Below are positions 46,357 through 55,034 of a DNA stretch of 64,000 bases, piece after piece (the stretch's first letter is position 1; each line of letters begins with the position of its first letter). This stretch comes from Leptothrix cholodnii SP-6 (lineage in GTDB: Bacteria; Pseudomonadota; Gammaproteobacteria; Burkholderiales; Burkholderiaceae_C), in the NCBI RefSeq assembly GCF_000019785.1, contig NC_010524.1, forward strand, positions 2,108,001-2,172,000, read 5' to 3'. Under the pieces are notes generated by a model, which saw only the letters and a list, made by a program, of their open reading frames with translations, searched no databases and was not told where the DNA came from. The position numbers and the translations under genes are program-made.

Positions 46357-48549
46357 ATGAACACCCCGATCGAATCGAAGTCGCCGGACCACGTCGCGGC
46401 TGAAACCGGCGACACCGCCGGCCCCGTCACGCTCAACCGGCGCGGTTTCATGGGTGCCGGCGGCGCGCTGGTGCTCGGTTTCATGTTGCCGGCCAGCGGC
46501 CGCCTCGGCGCCGCCACGCCGACAGGCGCCACGCTCAACGCCTGGCTGCGCATCACGCCCGACAACCGCATCACCGTGTTGTGCGGCTCGGCCGAGATGG
46601 GCCAGGGCGTGCACACCGCCATCCCGATGCTGCTGGCCGAGGAGCTCGATGCCGACTGGAAATCGGTGCGCGTCGAGCAGTCGCCGGTCGACAAGGCCTA
46701 CGCGAACCCGATGTTCGGCATGCAGGCCACCGGCGGCAGCACCACGGTGCGGGCGCACTGGACACCCTTGCGCAAGGCCGGCGCCGCAGCGCGCGCGATG
46801 CTGGTGGGCGCTGCGGCCACGCAGTGGAAGGTCGAGCCCTCGCAATGCCGCACCGCGCTCGGTCAGGTGCTCGGGCCGAAGGGGCAGAAACTCAGCTATG
46901 GCGCACTCGCCGTGGCAGCCGCCAAGCTCACCCCGCCGCAAGACCCGCCGCTGAAGGACCGCAAGGACTTCAAGCTGCTGGGCCAGCCGCTCAAGCGCCT
47001 GGACACCCCGGCCAAGGTCGACGGCACGGCGAAATACGGCATCGACGTCAACCTGCCCGGCATGCTGGTGGCGGTGATGGCGCGCGCGCCGCAGCCCGGC
47101 GCCAAGGTTGCCAAGCTCGACGACAGCGCCGCCAAGGCAGTCAAGGGCGTGCGCCAGGTCATCACCATCCCGCACGGCGTGGCGGTGCTGGCCGACGGCT
47201 ACTGGGCCGCCAGGAAGGGCCGCGACGCACTCAAGATCGACTGGGATCTGGGCACGCTGGCCGATCTGTCGAACGACAAGATCGATGCGATGCTGTCCGA
47301 AGGCGCCCGCGAAGGTGGCTCGGTGGCACGCGAGGCCGGCAACATCAAGGACGCCAATGCGACGTCGGCCAAGACGCTCGATGCCCGCTACAGCGCGCCC
47401 TACCTGGCGCATGCCTGCATGGAGCCGATGAACTGCACCGCCTGGGTGCGTGGCGACGAGGTCGAGATCTGGGCCGGCACCCAGAGCCAAGGCCCGGCGC
47501 AGGGCATCCTGAGCCAGGTGGCGCAGGTCACGCCGGCCAAGGTGACGGTCCACACGATGATGCTGGGCGGCGGTTTCGGCCGGCGCTTCGCGCCCGACTT
47601 CACGATCGACGCCACGCTGCTGTCCAAGCTCAGCGGCAAGCCCGTCAAGCTGATCTACAGCCGCGAGGACGACATGATGGCCGGCTTCTACCGGCCGGCG
47701 TCGGTGGCGATGTTCAGCGGCGCGCTCGACGACCAGGGCGCCCTCACCGGCCTCGCAGCCAGCGTGAGCTCGCCGTCCATCATGGCGGCCTCGGGCTTCA
47801 TGAAGATCCCCGACAACGGCGTCGACAACTTCGCGATGGAAGGCATCGCCGACATGCCCTACGACATCGAGAACCTCAAGCTCGAATACGGCCGCCGCGA
47901 GCCGGGGCCGCAGGTCTGGTTCTGGCGCTCGGTCGGGCACTCGCAGAACATCTTCTTCATGGAAGGTTTCATCGACGAGCTGGCGGTGGCGGCGGGCAAG
48001 GATCCGTACGAGTTCCGCCGCAACCTGCTGGGCAAGCAGCCGCGCTACAAGGGCGTGCTCGAAGCCGCGGCGCAGAAGGCCGGCTGGGGCCAGCCGCTGC
48101 CGGCGGGCGTGTTCCGCGGCATCGCGGTGGGCATGAGTTTCGGCAGCTACGTGGCCGAGGTTGCCGAGGTGTCGGTGGCCGCCGACGGCACGCCCAAGGT
48201 GCACCGGGTGGTGGCCGCGGTCGACTGCGGCATGACGGTGAACCCGGAGATCATCCGCCGCCAGACCGAGAGCGGCATCGTCTTCGGGCTGTCGGCGGCG
48301 CTCTACGGCAAGCTCGATTTCAAGGACGGCCGCCTGCAGCAGAGCAACTTCCACGACTACCCGGTGCTGCGCATGAACGAGGCGCCGAAGGTCGAGGTGC
48401 ACATCCTGCCCAGCACCGAAGCGCCCGGCGGCATCGGCGAGCCCGGCACGCCGCCGCTGGCGCCGGCAGTGGTGAACGCGCTGTTCGCCGCCACCGGCCA
48501 GCGGCTGCGGCAGTTGCCGATCGACAGCAGCAAGCTCAAGCGGGCCTGA
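46357..48549 (+). CDS. iorB: Molybdopterin-binding catalytic subunit, IorB-like, Tat-exported
   Basis: A 730-residue xanthine-dehydrogenase-type molybdopterin subunit. The N-terminal Tat signal LNRRGFMGAGGALVLGFMLP indicates export of the folded complex to the periplasm, where the divergent diheme cytochrome would accept electrons. Cofactor motifs include GSAEMGQGVHTAIPMLLAEE, MMLGGGFGRRFAPDF, QVWFWRSVGHSQNIFFMEGF and the C-terminal EAPGGIGEPGTPPLAPAVVN with the catalytic Glu. The ATG at 46357 follows the small-subunit stop by 2 bp. A bidirectional terminator follows. Confidence 0.88.
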   Translation: MNTPIESKSPDHVAAETGDTAGPVTLNRRGFMGAGGALVLGFMLPASGRLGAATPTGATLNAWLRITPDNRITVLCGSAEMGQGVHTAIPMLLAEELDADWKSVRVEQSPVDKAYANPMFGMQATGGSTTVRAHWTPLRKAGAAARAMLVGAAATQWKVEPSQCRTALGQVLGPKGQKLSYGALAVAAAKLTPPQDPPLKDRKDFKLLGQPLKRLDTPAKVDGTAKYGIDVNLPGMLVAVMARAPQPGAKVAKLDDSAAKAVKGVRQVITIPHGVAVLADGYWAARKGRDALKIDWDLGTLADLSNDKIDAMLSEGAREGGSVAREAGNIKDANATSAKTLDARYSAPYLAHACMEPMNCTAWVRGDEVEIWAGTQSQGPAQGILSQVAQVTPAKVTVHTMMLGGGFGRRFAPDFTIDATLLSKLSGKPVKLIYSREDDMMAGFYRPASVAMFSGALDDQGALTGLAASVSSPSIMAASGFMKIPDNGVDNFAMEGIADMPYDIENLKLEYGRREPGPQVWFWRSVGHSQNIFFMEGFIDELAVAAGKDPYEFRRNLLGKQPRYKGVLEAAAQKAGWGQPLPAGVFRGIAVGMSFGSYVAEVAEVSVAADGTPKVHRVVAAVDCGMTVNPEIIRRQTESGIVFGLSAALYGKLDFKDGRLQQSNFHDYPVLRMNEAPKVEVHILPSTEAPGGIGEPGTPPLAPAVVNALFAATGQRLRQLPIDSSKLKRA

Positions 48550-48572
48550 CAACTCCCGCGCCTGAATGAGCC

Positions 48573-48607
48573 GAGGCCGGCGCACCGTGGGGTGCGCCGG
48601 CCTCTTT
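48573..48607. terminator. Bidirectional terminator between iorB and the hydroxyacid dehydrogenase
   Basis: GAGGCCGGCGCACC (48573-48586) and GGTGCGCCGGCCTC (48591-48604) form a perfect 14 bp stem with loop GTGG, followed by TTTC. It sits between convergent genes, 23 bp after the iorB stop. Confidence 0.8.
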
Positions 48608-48611
48608 CACG

Positions 48612-49610
48612 TCAGGTCGTCAGGACCTGCGGGTTCAGCGCCGTGGGCGGCGTGCCGCCGGTGAAACAGGCGATCAGGTTGTCGGCCGCCAGGTTGGCCA
48701 TCGCCGTGCGGGTGGGCAGGCTGGCGCTGGCGATGTGCGGGGTCAGCACGACGTTGGGCACGTCGAGCAGATCCGGGTGCACCTGGGGCTCGCCCTCGAA
48801 GACATCCAGCCCGGCCGCGGCAATCACGCCGCTCTTGAGCGCCTGCGCCAGCGCGGCGTCGTCGACGATGCCGCCGCGGGCGACGTTGGTGAGCGTCGCG
48901 GTCGGCTTCATCTGCGCCAGTTCAGCCGCGCCGATGCTGTGGTGCGACTGCGCGCTGTACGGCAGCACGATCACCAGGTGGTCGGCCTGGCGCAGCAGGT
49001 CTTCCTTGCCGAGCCAGCGCGCGCCCAGCGGCTGCTCCAGCTCGGGCGCCAGCCGCGAGCGGTTGTGATAGACCACCGGCATGCCGAAACCGAGCGCACC
49101 GCGCCGGGCGATGGCCTGGCCGATGCGGCCCATGCCGAGGATGCCCAGCGTGCGGCCGTGGACGTCCTGGCCGGCGAACATGTCGACCGCCCATTTGTTC
49201 CACTCGCCGCGGCGCAGGAAGCGTTCGCTCTCGGTGATGCGGCGCGCGGTGGCCATCATCAGCGCGAAGCCGAAGTCGGCGGTGGTCTCGGTCAGCACGT
49301 CGGGCGCGTTGCTGGCCAGCACGCCGCGTTCGGTGCAGGCCGGCACGTCGATGTTGTTGTAGCCGACCGCCATCGAGCACACCGCCTTGAGCTGCGGGCA
49401 GGCGGCCAGCACGCCGCGGTCGATCGGCTCGCCGGTGGTGACGAACACCGCGTCCATGCCCTGCAGGCGCTCGATCAGCTCGGCGCGCGACCAGACCTCG
49501 TCGGCCTCGTTGTGCTGCACGTCGAAGTGCTCGCGCAGCCGGGCAATGACGCTTGGGAAGACGGCGCGTGCCACCAGCAGTCGGGGGCGGCCCTGTTCGG
49601 ACGGATTCAT
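48612..49610 (-). CDS. D-2-hydroxyacid dehydrogenase (glyoxylate/hydroxypyruvate reductase type)
   Basis: A 332-residue NAD(P)-dependent 2-hydroxyacid dehydrogenase that reduces glyoxylate or hydroxypyruvate. Key segments are MAVGYNNIDVPACTERGVLA, the Rossmann motif RTLGILGMGRIGQAIARRGA, catalytic Arg in TNVARGGIVDDAALAQALKS, Glu in GLDVFEGEPQVHPDLL, and His in VVLTPHIASASLPTR. It resembles GhrB/D-glycerate dehydrogenase. The antiporter gene lies upstream with a 25 bp gap, so they may share a transcript. Confidence 0.9.
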   Translation of the reverse strand: MNPSEQGRPRLLVARAVFPSVIARLREHFDVQHNEADEVWSRAELIERLQGMDAVFVTTGEPIDRGVLAACPQLKAVCSMAVGYNNIDVPACTERGVLASNAPDVLTETTADFGFALMMATARRITESERFLRRGEWNKWAVDMFAGQDVHGRTLGILGMGRIGQAIARRGALGFGMPVVYHNRSRLAPELEQPLGARWLGKEDLLRQADHLVIVLPYSAQSHHSIGAAELAQMKPTATLTNVARGGIVDDAALAQALKSGVIAAAGLDVFEGEPQVHPDLLDVPNVVLTPHIASASLPTRTAMANLAADNLIACFTGGTPPTALNPQVLTT

Positions 49611-49635
49611 GTCGTGTCTCCTGTGGGCACCGCGC

Positions 49636-51051
49636 TCAGCGGAACCAGATCAAGGTCATGACGGCAAACAGCGGCAACAGCACCAGGGTGCTCCACGCCA
49701 TGTAGCCGAAGAAGCTGGGCATCTTCAGGCCGCGGTCTTCGGCGATCGCCTTGACCATCAGGTTGGGCGCGTTGCCGATGTAGCTGTTGGCGCCCATGAA
49801 GACCGAGCCCGCGGACACCGCCGCCAGCACCGGTGCGAGCGTGGTCATCAGCACCTGCGGGTCGCCGCCGGCCAGGTTGAAGAACACCAGGTAGGTCGGC
49901 GCGTTGTCCAGGAACGACGACAGCAGGCCCGAGGCCCAGAAGTACATCGCCGGGATCGGCTGGCCGTCGGGCGCGGTGACGAGGTTGACGATCGGCGCAA
50001 ACGCCCCGGCGGTGCCGGCCTTGAGCATCGCCAGCACCGGGATGATGGTCAGGAAGATGCCGGCGAACAGCTTGGCCACCTCCTGCATCGGTGCCCAGTT
50101 GAACTGGTTCTGCTGGCGCGCGTTGTGAGGCGTGAACTCCAGCGACAGCAGCGTGATGACGATCAGCCCGACATCGCGCACCACCTGCTCCAGACCGACC
50201 GGCGTGCCGGCGATGTCGAAGCTGATGCCCGGTTTCCAGGTGCCGCTCATCAGCACCAGGGCGACCACGCCCAGCAGCAGCAGGCCGTTGATGTGGCCTT
50301 CGATGCCGAAGCTGTGATCGTCGGGCGTGGGGTCGGCGCGCACCACGCCTTCGCGCCGGTAGTACCAGGTGTCGATGACGAAGAAGATCGCCAGCAGCGC
50401 GCCGACGAGAGCCAGCGTCTCGGGAAAGATGTGGCTGAGCGTCCAGAAGAAATCGACGCCCTTGAGGAAACCCAGGAACAGCGGCGGGTCGCCCAGCGGC
50501 GTCAGCGAGCCGCCGGCGTTGCTGACGATGAAGATGAAGAACACGATCACGTGGGCGGCGTGCTTGCGGTTGTCGTTGGCACGGATCAGCGGGCGCACCA
50601 TCAGCATCGACGCGCCGGTGGTGCCCATGAAGCTCGCCAGCACCGCGCCGATCACCATCAGCACCACGTTGAAGCCCGGGCTGCCATGGAAGTTGCCGCG
50701 GATGTAGATGCCGCCGGCCACCGTGTAGAGCGCGGTCAGCAAGATGATGAACGGGATGTACTCGGCCAGCAGGGCGTGCACGAAACCCTGCCCGGCCATC
50801 GCCGGCCCGTAGAAAAAGGCAAACGGCAGCAGGAACGCCAGCGCCCAGGCCGCGGTGATCTTGCCGTAATGGTGGTGCCAGACGATCGGCGACACCAGCG
50901 GGCACAGCGCGATCGACAGCAGCAGGCCGGCGAACGGCACGGCCCAGGCCCCGCCCAACTGGCTGCCGTCCACGTCGGCCGCCTGTGCGGCAATCGGCAA
51001 CAGCAGGGCCGCCAGCCCGAGGCCCAGGGCCCGAAGGGGCGCTTTCGACAT
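49636..51051 (-). CDS. Sodium:proton antiporter-like / ion transporter superfamily membrane protein
   Basis: A 471-residue polytopic membrane protein of the ion-transporter superfamily (CitMHS/NhaD-like). A cleavable-looking signal (ALGLGLAALLLPIAAQAADV) precedes about 11 hydrophobic segments. Motifs are VIGAVLASFMGTTGASMLMV, IFIVSNAGGSLTPLGDPPLF and the C-terminal ASGLLSSFLDNAPTYLVFFN, the paired NA/SN-type discontinuous-helix signatures of this group. The AGGAG before ATG 51051 supports the start. Whether it moves Na+/H+ or an organic anion is uncertain. Confidence 0.82.
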   Translation of the reverse strand: MSKAPLRALGLGLAALLLPIAAQAADVDGSQLGGAWAVPFAGLLLSIALCPLVSPIVWHHHYGKITAAWALAFLLPFAFFYGPAMAGQGFVHALLAEYIPFIILLTALYTVAGGIYIRGNFHGSPGFNVVLMVIGAVLASFMGTTGASMLMVRPLIRANDNRKHAAHVIVFFIFIVSNAGGSLTPLGDPPLFLGFLKGVDFFWTLSHIFPETLALVGALLAIFFVIDTWYYRREGVVRADPTPDDHSFGIEGHINGLLLLGVVALVLMSGTWKPGISFDIAGTPVGLEQVVRDVGLIVITLLSLEFTPHNARQQNQFNWAPMQEVAKLFAGIFLTIIPVLAMLKAGTAGAFAPIVNLVTAPDGQPIPAMYFWASGLLSSFLDNAPTYLVFFNLAGGDPQVLMTTLAPVLAAVSAGSVFMGANSYIGNAPNLMVKAIAEDRGLKMPSFFGYMAWSTLVLLPLFAVMTLIWFR

Positions 51052-51152
51052 CTCTACTCCTCGTTGTCTTGACTCGATGCGGCAATTGCGCCGCTGCGGC
51101 GCGCATCCTAGGGGCAGCGCAGCCCCCGCGCGAGAGCATCTGCCCGGATGGG

Positions 51153-52109
51153 TCACGCGTCGGCCAGCGCGCCGCGGGTCTGACGGGGCCACTGATGCCA
51201 GCATGCGAGCGCCTCGCGCCAGGTCTGCATCTGCACCGCCACGGTGTCCTCGATCGTCCGGCCGTAGCCGCCGCCCATGCTGATCGCCACCGGCACGCCG
51301 CGTTGGCGGGCGGCCTGCAGCACGCGCCGATCGCGTTCGGCCAGGCCGGCGGCGCTGATCTTGAGGCGGCCGAGCCGGTCGCCCTCGTGCGGATCGGCGC
51401 CGGCGATGTAGAAGATCAGCCCCGGCGGTGACTCGGCGTGGTGCTGCCAGAGCCGTTCCAGCGCAGCGTCGAGCGCCTGCAGATACGGCCCATCGGTGCA
51501 GCCGTCGGGCAGATCGACGTCGTGGTCGCTGGCCACCTTGCGGAACGGGAAGTTCTTTTCGCCGTGCATCGACAGCGTGTAGACCATCGGATCGTCGGCA
51601 AAGATCGACGCCGTGCCGTTGCCCTGGTGCACGTCGAGGTCGATCACCGCGATACGCAGGAACTGTCGATGCCGACGGTGCCACTCGGCCTGCATCAGTC
51701 GCGCGGCCACGGCCACGTCGTTGAAGACGCAGAAGCCGCTGCCGCCGCCGGCGCTGGCGTGATGGGTGCCGCCGGCCAGGTTGCCCGAGATGCCTTCGGC
51801 CAGTGCGCAGCGTGCGGCGGCGATGGTCGCGCCCACCGAGCGCCGGGCCCGCTCGGCCATCGCGGGCGACCACGGAAAACCGATCTCGCGCTCCTGCTGC
51901 GCGCTCAGCCTGCCGTGCTGCACGGCGTCGACATAGGCGGGTTCGTGCACCAGGGCCAGTTCGCCGTCGCTGGCCGCCGCAGCCTGGACCAGCCTGACCG
52001 CGGCCAGTTCGGCCGCCACGGCGTCGCGCAGCAACCGGTACTTGTGCATCGGGAAACGATGCCCTGCCGGCAGGGGCAGCACGAAGTGGTCGCTGTAGTG
52101 GAGCTGCAT
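51153..52109 (-). CDS. Histone deacetylase family protein
   Basis: Zn-dependent deacetylase of the HDAC/acetoin-utilisation/acetylpolyamine amidohydrolase superfamily, 318 residues. Catalytic and metal motifs are GGTHHASAGGGSGFCVFND (active-site His pair), IAVIDLDVHQGNGTASIF (Asp and His ligands), YTLSMHGEKNFPF, IAGADPHEGDRLGRLKIS (Asp ligand) and the final SMGGGYGRTIEDTV in place of the usual GGY. It starts MQLHYSDHFVLPLPAGHRFP. Substrates in bacteria are usually acetylated small molecules or proteins; none can be named here. It is divergent from the phasin gene. Confidence 0.9.
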   Translation of the reverse strand: MQLHYSDHFVLPLPAGHRFPMHKYRLLRDAVAAELAAVRLVQAAAASDGELALVHEPAYVDAVQHGRLSAQQEREIGFPWSPAMAERARRSVGATIAAARCALAEGISGNLAGGTHHASAGGGSGFCVFNDVAVAARLMQAEWHRRHRQFLRIAVIDLDVHQGNGTASIFADDPMVYTLSMHGEKNFPFRKVASDHDVDLPDGCTDGPYLQALDAALERLWQHHAESPPGLIFYIAGADPHEGDRLGRLKISAAGLAERDRRVLQAARQRGVPVAISMGGGYGRTIEDTVAVQMQTWREALACWHQWPRQTRGALADA

Positions 52110-52167
52110 GGATCAATTGTGACAAACGTCAACAAAGCAGCCACTTTAGGGGCGACCATCTAATGCT

Positions 52168-52240
52168 TGCTGCAGCGCAACATCGCGCTTGCATTTCAAT
52201 CTCTCTTGCCTATACTGAGTTCATGTTGCGGCGCAGCATC
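52168..52240 (+). promoter_or_regulatory. Phasin promoter bracketed by two matching operators
   Basis: A sigma-70-like promoter TTGCAT (52189-52194), 16 bp, TATACT (52211-52216) is flanked by two near-copies of a 17 bp partial palindrome: TGCTGCAGCGCAACATC at 52168-52184 and TGTTGCGGCGCAGCATC at 52224-52240 (14 of 17 identical). The layout suits repression by a PHA-responsive repressor such as PhaR, which acts on phasin promoters in related bacteria. Confidence 0.65.
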
Positions 52241-52283
52241 AACGCAAGCAAGCAATTTATCTTTCAACTGTGGAGCCACACTC

Positions 52284-52847
52284 ATGAGCAATTCCCCCGA
52301 GCAATTCGCCGCTGCTGGCAAGGCCAACCTCGAAGCCCTGGTCGAACTGGGCCAGAAGACTTTTGAAGGCGTCGAGAAGCTGGTCGAACTGAACCTGCAA
52401 GCCGCCCGCTCGAACATGGGCGAAGGCGTCGACGCTGCCAAGGCACTGTTCGCGGTCAAGGATGCTCAGGAGCTGTTCGCCCTGCAATCGTCGCTGATGC
52501 AGCCCGCCACCGAAAAGGCCACCGCCTACGGTCGTCAGGTGTACGAGATCGCCCAGAGCACGCAAGCTGAAGTCGCCAAGCTGGCCGAAGCCCAGTACGC
52601 CGCCCTGCAGCAGAACATTGCCGCGCTGGTCGACACCGCCGTCAAGAACGCCCCGGCCGGCAGCGAAGGCGCTGTTGCCATGGTTCGTCAGGCCGTGACT
52701 GCCGCCAATACGGCGCTCGAAAACGCCCAGAAGGCTGCCAAGCAGGCCGTCGGTGTTGCTGAAGCCAACTTCGAAGCCATGAGCCAGACCGCTGCCAAGG
52801 CCGCGTCGGCTGTGGCCCCGAAGGCTGCTCGCCGCGCTGCGGCCTGA
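52284..52847 (+). CDS. phaP: Phasin family protein (PHA granule surface)
   Basis: A 187-residue amphipathic helical protein that coats polyhydroxyalkanoate granules. It shows the phasin_2 layout: SPEQFAAAGKANLEALVELG, then FEGVEKLVELNLQAARSNMG, AKALFAVKDAQELFALQSSL and long Ala-rich helices, ending with a basic AAKAASAVAPKAARRAAA tail. The start ATG 52284 has GGAG at 52272-52275. The frame is open upstream through the leader, but family similarity begins at this ATG. A promoter with two operator-like repeats lies upstream and a terminator at 53024. It implies the host makes PHA. Confidence 0.93.
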   Translation: MSNSPEQFAAAGKANLEALVELGQKTFEGVEKLVELNLQAARSNMGEGVDAAKALFAVKDAQELFALQSSLMQPATEKATAYGRQVYEIAQSTQAEVAKLAEAQYAALQQNIAALVDTAVKNAPAGSEGAVAMVRQAVTAANTALENAQKAAKQAVGVAEANFEAMSQTAAKAASAVAPKAARRAAA

Positions 52848-53023
52848 TTGCTGTTGACACGGTTTGAACCACGCAGCACCGTTCAAAGTGCCCGCGGGCG
52901 GCACCGGAAGCATTGAACTTCCGGCGTCCGACCCGATCATTCAAGGGCGCGAACTGTGCAGACAGGTTGCGTGACTGGTTGTCTCCTCGGTACTTCGTGA
53001 AAGCCCGCTTTCCAGGTACCTTC

Positions 53024-53052
53024 AAACCCGGCTGTCAGGCCGGGTTTTTTTT
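53024..53052 (+). terminator. Rho-independent terminator downstream of the phasin gene
   Basis: AAACCCGGC (53024-53032), loop TGTCAG, GCCGGGTTT (53039-53047), followed by T to 53052. It is a strong intrinsic terminator, 177 bp after the phasin stop; the leader-like spacer between them shows no gene. Confidence 0.88.
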
Positions 53053-53098
53053 CGTCTGCACGAGCCTGTCGTGTTGCTGCAACTGACGATGACGGCGA

Positions 53099-53599
53099 TT
53101 GCCGACGGCACACGTTTTCATCGACATGGACGTCCTGCCTGAATGGCCGATGACGGGGCAGATGGCAAATTCCCCGACAATCGCCGCCATGCAAGGCCTG
53201 CGCGCGCAACACCGATGGATCAGCTGGATGGGCGTCATGCTCGTCCTGATGAGCCTGCTCGCGCCTACCGTGAGCCATGCGGTCCGCGACGCGCGGGGCG
53301 TTGCATCGGCGGCCTCGATCCTGAGCGCCTGGTGCAGTCCGTCGACACTGTCGCAGGATCAGGGCGCCCAATCCGCGTCGGCCGCCGATTCGACCGATCG
53401 GCACGATGCACTCGCCGGTGAACCCGCTTGCGGTTATTGCCTCTCGGCCGCACTGAACACCGGTGTCGCGGCCGCGCAGACACGAGCGGTCAAGCCGCCG
53501 CTTCAGCCGGTCGCCCGGACGCATCGTTCCGAGGCCCGGCCGCTGGGCACCGAGCTGCCGACGCGGCACCGCTCGCGAGCCCCGCCGCTGTCGTCCTGA
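53099..53599 (+). CDS. DUF2946 family protein
   Basis: Small secreted or membrane-associated DUF2946-type protein. A hydrophobic segment (WISWMGVMLVLMSLLAPTVS) is followed by a CSP... region and the conserved CGYCLS motif with an upstream His, likely metal-related. The start is uncertain: ATG 53099 gives 166 residues, ATG 53162 (MANSPTIAAM) 145, and ATG 53189 (MQGLRAQHRW) 136. The last places the hydrophobic segment at the N-terminus, as in relatives. DUF2946 genes typically sit next to copper proteins, as here (PCu(A)C and SCO follow). Confidence 0.75.
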   Translation: MPTAHVFIDMDVLPEWPMTGQMANSPTIAAMQGLRAQHRWISWMGVMLVLMSLLAPTVSHAVRDARGVASAASILSAWCSPSTLSQDQGAQSASAADSTDRHDALAGEPACGYCLSAALNTGVAAAQTRAVKPPLQPVARTHRSEARPLGTELPTRHRSRAPPLSS

Positions 53600-53829
53600 G
53601 CGCACCGCTCTCGCCGTGCGAGCACAGCGGCGCCACGCCGGCCCGGCCGGCTGTGCGCCACGCCATTCAGAACCTTGCACGGACACCCTCGTCCGCAGTC
53701 CCAACGGCTTGTGTTGCCGCAACGCAGGCCCGATGAAAGATCGATCATGAATCTGCTCTCACGTATCGGCTCAGGTTGCGTGACCGTGGCGCCGGCCCTC
53801 GCGTTCGCCGCAACCTGAAGGGCAACAAC

Positions 53830-54345
53830 ATGCGCACTGAAATGAACGCCAGGGCCCGGATGATCGCGTCGGCATGCGCCATGACCTTCGCGGTGCTGAT
53901 GCCGAACGTCGCACCGGCCCATGAGGCCAGGGCCGGCGCCGTCACCATCGAGCATCCTTATGCCGTGCCGACGCCGCCCGGGGCCAGAACCGGCGGCATG
54001 TATTTCCGACGGCTGAAGAACGGTGGCGCCGATCTCGACCGGCTGACCGCGGCGAGCACGCCGATCGCCCGCACGATCGAGTTCCACCGCATGCAGATGG
54101 ACGGCGACGTCATGAGGATGCGTGCCCAGCCGACCATCGACCTGCCACCCGGCAAGGAACTCGAGGTGCGCCACGGCGGCACGCTGCACCTGATGCTGCT
54201 CGACCTGAAACAGCCGCTCAAGGACGGCGACCGCTTTCCGGTCACGCTCACGTTCGAGCGGGGTGGCAGGCAGGAGGTGATGGTCTGGGTGCAGCGCCCA
54301 CGTGCAGCCGCCACGGCCCCCGAACATGACGCACACAAACACTGA
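53830..54345 (+). CDS. Periplasmic copper chaperone PCu(A)C, first copy
   Basis: A 171-residue exported copper(I) chaperone for the CuA site of cytochrome oxidase. The signal peptide covers about residues 1-31 (MIASACAMTFAVLMPNVAPA). The ligand set is visible: His in IEFHRMQMDGDVMRMRAQPT (H-x10-M) and the later LHLMLLD (H-x-M), spaced by 22 residues. The C-terminus is His-rich (EHDAHKH). The ATG at 53830 is preceded by GAAGGG. The SCO gene follows 13 bp later. Confidence 0.88.
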   Translation: MRTEMNARARMIASACAMTFAVLMPNVAPAHEARAGAVTIEHPYAVPTPPGARTGGMYFRRLKNGGADLDRLTAASTPIARTIEFHRMQMDGDVMRMRAQPTIDLPPGKELEVRHGGTLHLMLLDLKQPLKDGDRFPVTLTFERGGRQEVMVWVQRPRAAATAPEHDAHKH

Positions 54346-54358
54346 GGAAACCAGGCCC

Positions 54359-54952
54359 ATGCTGCATCGACGTCGTTTTCAACTGAGCCTGCTGGCTGCC
54401 GGCGTGCTGGCGCTGGCCGGCTGCAAGGACGCCCCGCCGCCGTTCAAGAACCTGGACATCACCGGCTCCGACTACGCCCGCAGCTTCGACCTGCAGGCGC
54501 CCGATGGCAGGAACCGCTCGCTGGCCGATTTCAAGGGCCGGCTGGTGATGGTGTTCTTCGGCTTCACGCAATGCCCGGACGTCTGTCCGACCGCACTCAG
54601 CCGCGCCGTTGCGGTGCGGCAGATGCTGGGTGCGGACGCCGAGCGCCTGCAGGTGATCTTCATCACCGTCGACCCCGAGCGCGACACCGCCGAACTGCTG
54701 TCGCAGTACATGGCCGCGTTCGACCCGAGCTTCCTGGCCCTGCGCGGCGACCTGGTGCGCACGACCGAGGTGGCGCGCGAGTTCAAGGTGTTCTTCAACA
54801 AGGTGCCCACCGGTTCCTCGTACACCATGGACCACACCGCCTTGTCGTACGTGTTCGACACCCAGGGCCGCCTGCGCCTGGCGGTGCGGCATTCGCAGGG
54901 CGCCGAAGACGTGGCGCACGACCTGAAGCTGCTGCTGCACGAATCGACCTGA
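54359..54952 (+). CDS. SCO1/SenC family copper-binding lipoprotein
   Basis: Thioredoxin-fold assembly factor that delivers copper to, or reduces, CuA of cytochrome c oxidase. The 197-residue protein has a lipobox (AAGVLALAGC), the copper motif FFGFTQCPDVCPTALSRAVA, ITVDPERDTAELLSQYMAAF, and the third ligand His in SYTMDHTALSYVFD. The ATG at 54359 lies 13 bp after the first chaperone gene; an upstream in-frame ATG falls inside that gene. With the flanking PCu(A)C genes it forms a copper-insertion module. Confidence 0.92.
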   Translation: MLHRRRFQLSLLAAGVLALAGCKDAPPPFKNLDITGSDYARSFDLQAPDGRNRSLADFKGRLVMVFFGFTQCPDVCPTALSRAVAVRQMLGADAERLQVIFITVDPERDTAELLSQYMAAFDPSFLALRGDLVRTTEVAREFKVFFNKVPTGSSYTMDHTALSYVFDTQGRLRLAVRHSQGAEDVAHDLKLLLHEST

Positions 54953-54963
54953 TCCCGCCTGCG

Positions 54964-54996
54964 GACCGGCATCCGCGCCGGTCTCGTCCTTGTTTT
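54964..54996 (+). terminator. Weak hairpin between SCO and the second PCu(A)C gene
   Basis: GACCGGC (54964-54970) pairs with GCCGGTC (54977-54983), followed by a T-rich stretch (TCGTCCTTGTTTTC). It could attenuate transcription into the second chaperone gene. Confidence 0.4.
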
Positions 54997-55034
54997 CACC
55001 CTCCGATTTCCCCGTTCACTTCAAAGGAACCGAC

